Program-made: the position numbers and the translations under genes
The notes under the pieces: model-generated
What the model was told of the DNA's origin: nothing
Databases searched by the model: none
The model's input: the letters and a program-made list of their open reading frames with translations, nothing else
Part shown: positions 18,079 to 26,956 of the stretch, one piece after another
How positions within the stretch are numbered: position 1 is the first letter of the stretch
How the letters are laid out: every line of letters begins with the position of its first letter
Assembly (NCBI RefSeq): GCF_900114135.1
Contig: NZ_FORY01000013.1
Coordinates: 31,201-95,200 of the forward strand
Reading direction: 5' to 3'
From: Celeribacter halophilus
GTDB taxonomy: Bacteria > Pseudomonadota > Alphaproteobacteria > Rhodobacterales > Rhodobacteraceae
DNA: 64,000 nucleotides

Positions 18079-18897
18079 ATGGGCTTTCCCGGAACCTGGA
18101 TGACTGAAAGCGAGAGTGTTGTTTATCGCGTCGTCCCCAAATGTGCCTGTTCGACGATCGGGCAGATCATGTTCTATTCGGATCACGGCGAGTTTTTCGA
18201 CGGTGACATTCATGACAGCAAGGATCGCATGCACAAATGGGCGCAGGAGGAAAGCCAACCTCTGATCGAAGCCAATGTGCAGGCGCATAAAAGCTATGCT
18301 TTCACCTGTGTGCGCAATCCCTACACCCGTGTTTTGTCGAGCTTTTTTGACAAGATCTGCGGCATTCAGCGCAATGGTCGCCGCTATCGTGGCAACCTTG
18401 TTCCGCAGCTGATCCAGAAATATGGGATCGAAGTGGGCGGGCCTGATGGCAAGCAGGAGTTCGACCAGATCGCGAGCTTCCGCCGCTTCCTTTTGTTTGT
18501 GCGTGATACCATCCGCTGGCGCCGCCCGATGGACCCTGACATCCACTGGTCAGCCATGTCCGGTCATGTCTCCACCTTCATTGTAAATGGCGGGACATAT
18601 GACAAGATTTTCTTTACGGAGAAATTCAACGAGGGGATGCAGGACGTGCTCGACCATATCGACGCGCCGCACAAGGTCGATCTGAGCGCGATTCCGCGGT
18701 TCAACGAATCCGAGGGGCACGGGCCGAAGCGGCTGCATCCGGTCGAGGACTATTTCGACGACCTGTCGATGCATTTGATGTGGGAAATCTACAAGCGCGA
18801 TTTCCAGCTCTTCAAATACGACTTTGAAAATCCGGGCAACAAGATGCCTTTGGGCGAGGTTGATCTCGACGAGGTTCATGCCAAACTGGGCGACTGA
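18079..18897 (+). CDS. PAPS-dependent sulfotransferase (family 2)
   Basis: About 272 residues. It transfers sulfate from 3'-phosphoadenosine-5'-phosphosulfate, probably to a carbohydrate. The 5'-phosphosulfate loop is VPKCACSTIGQ (near residue 20) and the 3'-phosphate motif is CVRNPYTRVLSSFF (near residue 75). ATG at 18079 is preferred (GAGGAG 11 bases upstream); a GTG at 18070 is too close to that site. It is divergent from the GT14-like glycosyltransferase. No PAPS-synthesis genes are nearby. Confidence 0.88.
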   Translation: MGFPGTWMTESESVVYRVVPKCACSTIGQIMFYSDHGEFFDGDIHDSKDRMHKWAQEESQPLIEANVQAHKSYAFTCVRNPYTRVLSSFFDKICGIQRNGRRYRGNLVPQLIQKYGIEVGGPDGKQEFDQIASFRRFLLFVRDTIRWRRPMDPDIHWSAMSGHVSTFIVNGGTYDKIFFTEKFNEGMQDVLDHIDAPHKVDLSAIPRFNESEGHGPKRLHPVEDYFDDLSMHLMWEIYKRDFQLFKYDFENPGNKMPLGEVDLDEVHAKLGD

Positions 18898-18923
18898 CCT
18901 TTTTCACTTGCCAGAAAACACAA

Positions 18924-18956
18924 AAATGCCGCCGGGAGGGGACTCCGGCGGCATTT
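18924..18956. terminator. Bidirectional terminator after the sulfotransferase
   Basis: AAATGCCGCCGG (18924-18935) pairs with CCGGCGGCATTT (18945-18956), a 12-bp perfect stem between convergent genes. Confidence 0.8.
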
Positions 18957-19008
18957 CTGATTTCCATCCGCCCTGAGCACTCAGGCTCAGAGCGAACGGG
19001 ACCACCTC

Positions 19009-19353
19009 TTATTGGTAGTTGTTGATGCTTTTGTCGGCGAGGGCTGCGCCGTTGGAGCCAACGAGGACGAACTCAAGGTTCGAATTCGCAGCACCAGCGT
19101 CGAGGCTGACTTTCACATCGGTGTTCGCGCCGGCGTTCACGTCGGTCGAGCCGAGCAGAGCCACACGTTCGCCGCCGTGGACGGAGTAAACCTCCAGAGT
19201 TGCCGGAGCTTCGGCACGCACGAGTTCAACATTCGCAACGGTTTTGGTGGAGGACTGGTTGCCCGGGATGATGTAGTTGGGGCCTGCAACAGCGGCAGTG
19301 CCAGCAACAGCAACGATGGCGGCGGCGGTCAGTGTTTTGAGGGAGAATGTCAT
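19009..19353 (-). CDS. Small exported protein of unknown function
   Basis: A 114-residue protein with a clear Sec signal peptide (MTFSLKTLTAAAIVAVAGTAAVAGPN, cleavage probably after AVA). The mature part of about 90 residues contains VANVELVRAEAPATLEVYSVHGGERVALLGS and looks beta-rich, without cysteines. I do not recognise the family. ATG at 19353 is preferred because AAAAGG lies eight bases upstream; an ATG 18 bases earlier overlaps that site. It has its own strong promoter and a shared terminator, so it is probably well expressed and periplasmic. Confidence 0.8.
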   Translation of the reverse strand: MTFSLKTLTAAAIVAVAGTAAVAGPNYIIPGNQSSTKTVANVELVRAEAPATLEVYSVHGGERVALLGSTDVNAGANTDVKVSLDAGAANSNLEFVLVGSNGAALADKSINNYQ

Positions 19354-19859
19354 GGTTGTGGTCCTTTTCATTTCATTTCTAGTTGTGGGTGACGCTGTCT
19401 GTTCGTTTTTGCGTCTCTCGATGGAATAATATTTAGGCTTGTGTCATGCCTGTGTAAAGTCGAACAAATTTACCATTTTTATCCAGATAAATGTGCATAT
19501 ATGCAGATCACATTTCGGCGATTGTCGCGGGATTTTTTGTGATTCCGTGAAACATTGTGCGAATTCACCTTATTTGGAGCAAATAACTGTGCTTTTTCTA
19601 ATTGTGTGCATATGCGCACCAAATATTGCGGATTTTTGGGATATTTTAACACTTCGATTTATTTCTGTGCGCCTGCGCTCGAAACGCGCTTAAAAACCAT
19701 ACAGAACATAGGCGGGTTCGCCCGCAACAGGGCGCAGGGGCGCATCAACGCCATCCGAACGCAGGCCCGCCAGACAGAGTTTCAGGCCGAGCCGCCCATT
19801 ATACGCAGCTGCGTCAATTTTCCGCTGGAGTTTGGATATGTGAGGCGCATGATGGAACT
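19354..19859. other. AT-rich intergenic stretch
   Basis: About 500 bases, of which 19430-19690 is strikingly AT-rich compared with the surrounding sequence. It holds the promoter of the exported protein and a 16-base near-palindrome around GCATATGC (19604-19619). No ORF with a ribosome binding site is seen. It could be a regulatory region, an undetected small RNA or a decayed insertion. Confidence 0.5.
19430..19458 (-). promoter_or_regulatory. Promoter of the small exported protein
   Basis: On the minus strand, TTTACA (19453-19458) and TAAATA (19430-19435) are 17 bases apart, 77 bases before the start codon. Confidence 0.55.
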
Positions 19860-20777
19860 ATGGCTCATGATCAACATCCCCACCATCACCACCATATTGA
19901 CCCCGAAGCCGGAGATGCCCGCGTCGCCGGTGCCATTGCGGTCAACCTGTTTCTGACACTCGCGCAGATTGTCGGTGGCGTGATCTCCGGCTCTATGGCG
20001 CTGATCGCCGATGCGATTCACAACCTGTCGGATGCGCTCTCTCTGGTCATTGCCTTCGGGGCGCGCAAAATTGCCCGCAAGCCGCGTGACGGGGGGATGA
20101 CCTTTGGCTATGGCCGCGCCGAAGTGGTGGCGGCGATGGTCAACTACACCACCTTGATCGTGATCTCTGTCTATCTCTTTGCCGAAGGCGTGTCCCGCCT
20201 GTTCAATCCGCCCGAAATCGCGGGCTGGACCGTGGTGATTATCGCAGTCATTGCCCTGAGCGTTGATCTGGTGACGGCGCTTCTGACCTACACCCTGTCA
20301 AAAGACAGCCTGAACATCCGCGCGGCATTTCTGCATAATCTTGCGGATGCGGGAACGTCGGTGGCGGTGATCTTTGGCGGGGTGGTCATTCTCTTGTGGG
20401 ACTGGCGTCTGATCGACCCGCTGCTGACCATTGCGATCTCGCTCTATATCCTCTGGCAGGCGTTGCGCGAGTTGCGCCCTGTGATCCGCATCCTGATGCT
20501 GGGCGCACCGGAAGGGACCAAGGCCGGTGATATTGCCGCAGCCCTTGAAGGGATCGAGGGGGTCGAAAATGTGCATCACATCCACCTGTGGCAAATCGAT
20601 GAGCATCGCAATTCGGTCGAGGCCCATGTGGTGATTTCCGGCGAGGCCGCGCCTGTGCTGGTGGAGGTGAAAGCCCTGCTGCGTGACCGTTTCGCCATCG
20701 CCCATTCCACCCTTGAGGTCGAAGCGCCGGGGGCCGGATGTGCGGGCGATGCTGATCCGGCGGTGCCCGCGGGTTGA
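19860..20777 (+). CDS. Cation diffusion facilitator (zinc/cobalt exporter, CzcD/ZitB-like)
   Basis: A 305-residue inner-membrane metal/proton antiporter. A histidine-rich N-terminus (HDQHPHHHHHIDPE) precedes six membrane helices. The transport-site ligands are HxxxD in helix 2 (ADAIHNLSDALS) and in helix 5 (FLHNLADAG). The C-terminal cytoplasmic metal-sensing domain (about residues 205-290) has VENVHHIHLWQID. Zn2+ is the most likely substrate for this type. No regulator is adjacent. Confidence 0.92.
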   Translation: MAHDQHPHHHHHIDPEAGDARVAGAIAVNLFLTLAQIVGGVISGSMALIADAIHNLSDALSLVIAFGARKIARKPRDGGMTFGYGRAEVVAAMVNYTTLIVISVYLFAEGVSRLFNPPEIAGWTVVIIAVIALSVDLVTALLTYTLSKDSLNIRAAFLHNLADAGTSVAVIFGGVVILLWDWRLIDPLLTIAISLYILWQALRELRPVIRILMLGAPEGTKAGDIAAALEGIEGVENVHHIHLWQIDEHRNSVEAHVVISGEAAPVLVEVKALLRDRFAIAHSTLEVEAPGAGCAGDADPAVPAG

Positions 20778-20807
20778 TCGCGGCTGGACGGTTGCCTGAC
20801 GTTGGCC

Positions 20808-21572
20808 TTAACGGGCGCGAAAATCGTTGAACCAGTCCAGCCCGTCTTTCGTGCGTGCCTTCGGCATGTATTCCGCCGAGATCCAGCCTGTATAGCCGCT
20901 CTCGTCCACGCGGCGAAAGAACTCCGGATAATCAATGAGCCCTTGCACCGGCTCATGGCGCTCCGGTGCGCCTGCGATCTGGATATGGCGCACATAGGGG
21001 GCATAGCGCGTCCAGGCAGCCAGAGCGTCTCCGGTGATGATCTGGGCATGATAGGCGTCGAATTGCAGCCCCAGATTCGGCGCATTCACCGCGTCGAGCA
21101 CCTCGACGGCCAGATCGAAATCATCAAGGAAATAGCCTGGCATATCCTGCCCGTTGATCGGCTCGATGGTGAGGCTCAGCTCGGGCGCTTCTTTCGCGGC
21201 CCATGCCAGATTGCGCGTGTAGGTTTCATGCGCGGCCTCGCCTTTGGCCTTTCCCGCCATGATATGCATGTGCTGTGCGCCCAGAAATTGCGCATAGCGC
21301 AAGGCTCGTTTGAAATCGCGCCGGAACCGCTCTTCCAGCTCCGGCACGGCGGCAAAGCCGCGCTGTCCGCCGGTGTAATTCGGGGGCGGCACATTGATGA
21401 GCACCATGTCGAGCCCCAGATCCGCCATACGCTGCGCCACCTCGGAGGCAGGTTCGTCATAGGGGAACAGCACTTCCACAGCCGTGAAACCGCAGGCTTT
21501 GGCCTCCGCAAACCGCTCAAGGAGCGGGTATTCCTTGAACAGAAAGGACAGGTTCGCGGCAAATCTGGGCAT
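20808..21572 (-). CDS. hyi: Hydroxypyruvate isomerase
   Basis: A 254-residue TIM-barrel enzyme of the xylose-isomerase-like family, interconverting hydroxypyruvate and tartronate semialdehyde in glyoxylate/glycolate metabolism. Characteristic segments are FAANLSFLFKEYPLLERFAEAK, LINVPPPNY, LTIEPINGQDMPGYFLDD (metal-ligand glutamate) and GLQFDAYHAQI. ATG at 21572 is chosen over an in-frame TTG at 21587, which lies before the AAGGA. The glycolate oxidase operon is in the same window but not linked. Confidence 0.85.
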   Translation of the reverse strand: MPRFAANLSFLFKEYPLLERFAEAKACGFTAVEVLFPYDEPASEVAQRMADLGLDMVLINVPPPNYTGGQRGFAAVPELEERFRRDFKRALRYAQFLGAQHMHIMAGKAKGEAAHETYTRNLAWAAKEAPELSLTIEPINGQDMPGYFLDDFDLAVEVLDAVNAPNLGLQFDAYHAQIITGDALAAWTRYAPYVRHIQIAGAPERHEPVQGLIDYPEFFRRVDESGYTGWISAEYMPKARTKDGLDWFNDFRAR

Positions 21573-21616
21573 GATGTCCTTTCGCAAATCTTGGCTCGGA
21601 TGGTCTTGTCGGAATG

Positions 21617-22180
21617 TTAGGCGAGGTCCGCCGCCTTGGCAATTTCGAAGAAAGACCCGGCAGACCAGACACCGAACAGCGCCTCTCCGTCGATCTCTTC
21701 CGTCACCGCGTGATCGACGAGGCGAAAAAAGCTCTTGCGGTCTATGAGTGCCTCAAGTCCCGCGCGCACCTCGACATAGGGCGCAGGCTCACCGTCGCGG
21801 GTCTCGACGCGAATCGGGTGTTCCGCATCGGCGGTCACCTTATCGCCCACGGAGGTGTGGAAGGTGAGCCGCTGGTCCTTGCCTTCGCCTTCGATGTCGA
21901 AATCCACCGCCAGAAACGGCGCATCATCCACGGTGATGCCGACTTTCTCCACGGGGGTCACAAGGAAATACTTGTCGCCCTCGCGTTTGAGCACGGTCGA
22001 GAACAGCCGCACCAAGGGCGCACGGCCAATCGGCGTGCCCAGATAGAACCACGTTCCGTCCCGCGCAATGCGCATGTCGAGATCGCCGCAAAACGGCGGA
22101 TTCCACTTGTCCACCGGCGGTAATCCGCGCCCTTTTGCGGCTTTCACGGCGCTGGCGATGCTTTCTGCAGAAACTGCCAT
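21617..22180 (-). CDS. DUF1285-family protein
   Basis: A 187-residue soluble protein with the family core PFCGDLDMRIARDGTWFYLGTPIGRAPLVRLFSTVLKRE split over residues 31-70. Members are conserved in Proteobacteria, with a reported structure but no established function. The start at MAVSAES is set by GAAGGAG nine bases upstream; an earlier ATG at 22210 is less likely. It is divergent from the moxR cluster with 89 bases between starts. Confidence 0.85.
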   Translation of the reverse strand: MAVSAESIASAVKAAKGRGLPPVDKWNPPFCGDLDMRIARDGTWFYLGTPIGRAPLVRLFSTVLKREGDKYFLVTPVEKVGITVDDAPFLAVDFDIEGEGKDQRLTFHTSVGDKVTADAEHPIRVETRDGEPAPYVEVRAGLEALIDRKSFFRLVDHAVTEEIDGEALFGVWSAGSFFEIAKAADLA

Positions 22181-22269
22181 GGAAAAATCTCCTTCTGACC
22201 CTTTTGTCATTTGTGCTTTGCATGCGACACGGGTCTAATAGTGCCATGGTTCGACCCGAGGAGTAAGAC

Positions 22270-23270
<1,001 letters not shown>

Positions 23271-23274
<4 letters not shown>

Positions 23275-24188
23275 CTCAACCCCGCTCCACTTCCGGTTTG
23301 AACACTGGCCCGAACACAGGTCCGAATACTGGCCTGCGCGCCCGCGCCGAAACGCTCAGCTCCCCCTTGCCGCCGTTGCAGGCACGGGCGGAGCAATTGG
23401 CCCGCACGCTTTTGATGGGCGGGCACGGGCGGCGACAATCGGGCATGGGTGACGAATTCTGGCAATACCGCCCCGCGCAGGCGGGTGATCCGGGCCGCTC
23501 TATCGACTGGCGCAGGTCGGGACGCTCCGACGGGCATTTCGTGCGCGAAAAGGAATGGCAGGCGGCGCAATCCGTGCATCTCTGGGTCGATCTGTCGGCC
23601 TCGATGGGTTTTGCCTCGGATACGGCCCTGCCGCAGAAATCCGGTCGAGCGGCCTTGCTCGCAATGGCGCTCTCGATCCTGCTGATGAAAGGCGGGGAGC
23701 GTGTGGCGCTGGCCTCTTTGGGCACGCCGCCGCGCATCGGGGCCTTGCAACTCCGGCGCATTGCCGAGGGCCTGTCGCAAACGGCGGGCGAGGACTATGG
23801 CGCACCGGATGCCGCGCTGTTCCTGCCACATGCCCGCGCGGTCTTCCTCTCCGATTTTCTCGGCCCTGTTGAAGCGGTGGAAAAGGCTGTTGCTGCCGCC
23901 TCGGATCGCGGCATTTCCGGTGTGCTCTACCAGATTCTCGATCCCGCCGAAGAAGCATTCCCCTATCGCGGACGCACGGTGTTCACCTCCATGACAGGCG
24001 CGCTCCGGCATGAGACATTGCGCGCCACCGACCTGAAAACCCGCTATCTGGAGCGGCTGGCCGAACGCAAGGACCGGTTGCGCGAAATCGCCCGTCATGC
24101 GGGCTGGCGCTTTGCCACGCATCACACGGATCACAGCGAACTGTCCGCGCTCTTGTGGCTTTACGAAGCTTTGGAGGGGCCGCGCTGA
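23271..24188 (+). CDS. DUF58-domain protein (VWA-related)
   Basis: A 305-residue cytoplasmic protein with the DUF58 core FWQYRPAQAGDPGRSIDWRRSGRSD and a following VWA-like segment HLWVDLSASMGFAS, where a metal-site motif would be. It starts with GTG overlapping the moxR stop as GTGA. The N-terminus has three NTGP-type repeats (NTGPNTGPNTGL) encoded by near-identical 12-base units. It is the partner predicted for MoxR in this cluster. Confidence 0.9.
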
Positions 24189-26956
24189 TGTGGGTTCTGG
24201 GTCCGATCGGATTTACCGCGCCTTGGGCGTTGCTGGGACTTCTGGTCCTGCCGCTGCTCTGGCTCTTGCTGCGTGCCGTGCCGCCCGCACCGGTCAAACG
24301 CCGCTTTCCCGGTGTCGCGCTGTTGCTGGGTCTCAAGGATGAAGAGGTCGAGGCGGACCGCACCCCATGGTGGCTTTTGCTGTTGCGAATGCTCGCCGTG
24401 GCCGCGCTGGTCGTGGCCTTTGCGGGCCCTGTGCTCAACCCGCGTGTGGAGCGCGGCGGTTCGACCGACCCGCTGCTGGTGCTGATGGACGCAAGCTGGG
24501 CCTCCGCGCCGGATTGGTCCGTGCGTATGGGGCGGGTGTCGCAGGCGCTTGACGAGGCCGAAGCGGACGGGCGTGTGGTCTGTCTCCTGCCTGCCACGGC
24601 GCTTCCGGCGGAGGGCTGCGCCTTTCTCGCCCCTGCGGACTGGCGCTCGCGTCTGGCGGGACTTGCACCTGCGGGGTTTGCTCCTGACATGGATGCTTTG
24701 AGCGGTGTGGTCTCAGCCTTGCCGCAGGACGTGGAAACGCTCTGGCTCTCCGATGGTCTGGCCCGCGAGGGCCGTGCGGAGGTTCTTGCGGATTTGCAGG
24801 GCTTGGGGCCGGTCTCCGTCTTTGAAACCGCGCGGCCCATAATGGCGCTGGGCCCGTTGAGCCTGACCGAAGAGGGTGTGTCTGTGCCGGTTCTGCGTGC
24901 GGATGCCTCGGATGAGGCTTTGGTGACGCTTCTGGCGCATGGTCCCGATCCGGCTGGGGTGCCGCGTGTGCTGGACCGTCAGGAGGTTGTGTTACCTGCC
25001 GGTGCCGCCTCGGTGCCCGCCGTTTTTGACCTGCCGCCGGAACTGCGTGCCCGAGTGACACGGTTCGAGATCGAAGGTCTGCGCTCGGCAGGGGCGAAAC
25101 GGCTCACAGATGACAGTCTCAAACGCCGCGAAGTCGGTCTCGTCGTGGTGCGCGAAGGCGGCGAGGGGCTTCAGCTTTTGTCGCAACTCCACTACCTGCG
25201 TGCGGCGCTGGCGGGCAAGGCGGATGTGCTCGAAGGGGCGTTGCCTGATCTGATTCTGGCCAATCCCGATGTGATCATCCTTGCCGACGTGGCGCGGCTT
25301 TCCGGTGGCGAAGTGGCTGACCTTCTCGATTGGGTGAATGAGGGCGGAATGCTGCTGCGCTTTGCCGGACCCAATCTTGCCGCCTCCGATGTGGCGCGGG
25401 AGGGGGATGATCCCCTGATGCCCGTGCGGTTGCGTGCTGGCGGGCGCACATTGGGCGGTGCGATGAGCTGGGGCGAGCCGAAACGCCTGCGCCCCTTTGC
25501 CGAGACCTCGCCCTTTTACGGTCTGCCCGTGCCGGAAGATGTCGAAATCTCCGCGCAGGTCATGGCACAGCCCGACCCCGACCTCGCCAGCCGCGTGATC
25601 GCTACGTTGGAAGACGGCACGCCCTTGGTCACGCGCAAGGCGGTGGGGCAGGGGCAGGTGGTCCTGTTCCATGTCACGGCCAATGCCGAATGGTCTACCC
25701 TGCCTTTGTCGGGGCTGTTTGTCTCCATGCTCGACCGTCTGGCGGTGACATCGCGTGCGGCGATTCTCGATGCGGAGGATCTGGTCGGGCAGAGCTTGCA
25801 GCCGTTGCGGGTGATGGATGGGTTCGGACGGTTTGAAGACGCCGGAAACCTCCTGCCTGTGGCGGGTGAGGAGTTTGTATCTGCGCGGGCCTCAAACGCC
25901 ACCCCGCCGGGCCTGTATCAGGGGCGCGACAGCCTGCGCGCGCTCAATGTGCTGGCTGAGGGAGAGGCGCTTACGTCCATGCGCTGGCCCGCTGATGTTG
26001 TGGTGTCCGGTGTCGAGCACCGTGGCGAGCGGGTTTTGACTCCGTTGCTCTTGCTGGCGGCGCTGGCGATTCTGGCGACCGATCTGATCGCTTCGCTCTG
26101 GTTGTCGGGGCGTTTGTTCAGGGCGCGGGTTCTGTCCTCTGTGCTGGCGGCTGTGTTTGCAGCCACTCTGGCCACGCCTCAGGCTCGTGCGCAGGAAGTG
26201 CCGGACGATTTCGCGCTGCGGGCCGCGTCGGAACTGGTGCTGGCCTATGTGCGCACCGGCGATGCCGAATTGGACCGGATGTCCGAGGCGGGGCTTGCGG
26301 GCATTTCCAATGTGCTGACCATGCGCACCTCGGTGGAGCCTGCTGCGCCCGTTGGTGTGGATCTGGAGACCGACCCGCTGGGCTTCTTCCCGATGCTCTA
26401 CTGGCCGGTGACACCGGAGCAACCCATGCCTTCGGCGGCCGCCTATACCAAGCTCAACGCCTATCTGCGCACCGGTGGCGTGATTCTCTTTGACACGCGG
26501 GATGCCGATATTGCGGGCTTTGGCGCGGCCACGCCCAATGGCACCAAGCTGCAAGCCCTTGCCAGCCCGCTCGACATTCCCGCGCTTGAGCCGATCCCTG
26601 AAGATCACGTTCTCAACCGTGCCTTCTATCTCCTGCGGGAGTTTCCGGGCCGTCATGCCGGGGGCACGATCTGGGTCGAGGCCGCACCGGAGGGCGAATT
26701 GGCCGATGGCATGCCGTTTCGCAACCTCAACGACAATGTCACCCCGGTGATCGTCGGAGGTGGCGACTGGGCTGCGGCTTGGGCGATGGACGACAGCGGC
26801 GCGCCGCTTGTGCCTGTGGGGCGCGGTTTCTCCGGTGAGCATCAGCGTGAACTGTCCTATCGCTTCGGCGTCAATCTGGTGATCTATGTGCTGACCGGAA
26901 ATTACAAATCCGATCAGGTCCATGTTCCCGCACTTCTCGACAGGTTGGGCCAATGA
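24188..26956 (+). CDS. BatA/DUF4159 membrane protein of the MoxR cluster
   Basis: A 922-residue protein. The N-terminus (about 1-90) is a BatA-type region with two membrane helices; a large periplasmic middle region contains a GATase-like segment (GEVADLLDWVNEGGMLLRFAGP, near residue 370); membrane helices follow near residue 620; and the C-terminal about 220 residues form a DUF4159 domain (FPMLYWPVTPEQPMPSAA, FDTRDAD). The ATG overlaps the DUF58 stop as TGATG, and the next gene overlaps as ATGA. Function unknown; envelope-associated. Confidence 0.85.
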   Translation: MWVLGPIGFTAPWALLGLLVLPLLWLLLRAVPPAPVKRRFPGVALLLGLKDEEVEADRTPWWLLLLRMLAVAALVVAFAGPVLNPRVERGGSTDPLLVLMDASWASAPDWSVRMGRVSQALDEAEADGRVVCLLPATALPAEGCAFLAPADWRSRLAGLAPAGFAPDMDALSGVVSALPQDVETLWLSDGLAREGRAEVLADLQGLGPVSVFETARPIMALGPLSLTEEGVSVPVLRADASDEALVTLLAHGPDPAGVPRVLDRQEVVLPAGAASVPAVFDLPPELRARVTRFEIEGLRSAGAKRLTDDSLKRREVGLVVVREGGEGLQLLSQLHYLRAALAGKADVLEGALPDLILANPDVIILADVARLSGGEVADLLDWVNEGGMLLRFAGPNLAASDVAREGDDPLMPVRLRAGGRTLGGAMSWGEPKRLRPFAETSPFYGLPVPEDVEISAQVMAQPDPDLASRVIATLEDGTPLVTRKAVGQGQVVLFHVTANAEWSTLPLSGLFVSMLDRLAVTSRAAILDAEDLVGQSLQPLRVMDGFGRFEDAGNLLPVAGEEFVSARASNATPPGLYQGRDSLRALNVLAEGEALTSMRWPADVVVSGVEHRGERVLTPLLLLAALAILATDLIASLWLSGRLFRARVLSSVLAAVFAATLATPQARAQEVPDDFALRAASELVLAYVRTGDAELDRMSEAGLAGISNVLTMRTSVEPAAPVGVDLETDPLGFFPMLYWPVTPEQPMPSAAAYTKLNAYLRTGGVILFDTRDADIAGFGAATPNGTKLQALASPLDIPALEPIPEDHVLNRAFYLLREFPGRHAGGTIWVEAAPEGELADGMPFRNLNDNVTPVIVGGGDWAAAWAMDDSGAPLVPVGRGFSGEHQRELSYRFGVNLVIYVLTGNYKSDQVHVPALLDRLGQ

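Noticed and set aside
19439..19693. 84-codon plus-strand open frame in the AT-rich stretch
   Set aside because: No ribosome binding site and an unusual residue mix for this genome; best seen as chance in AT-rich DNA.
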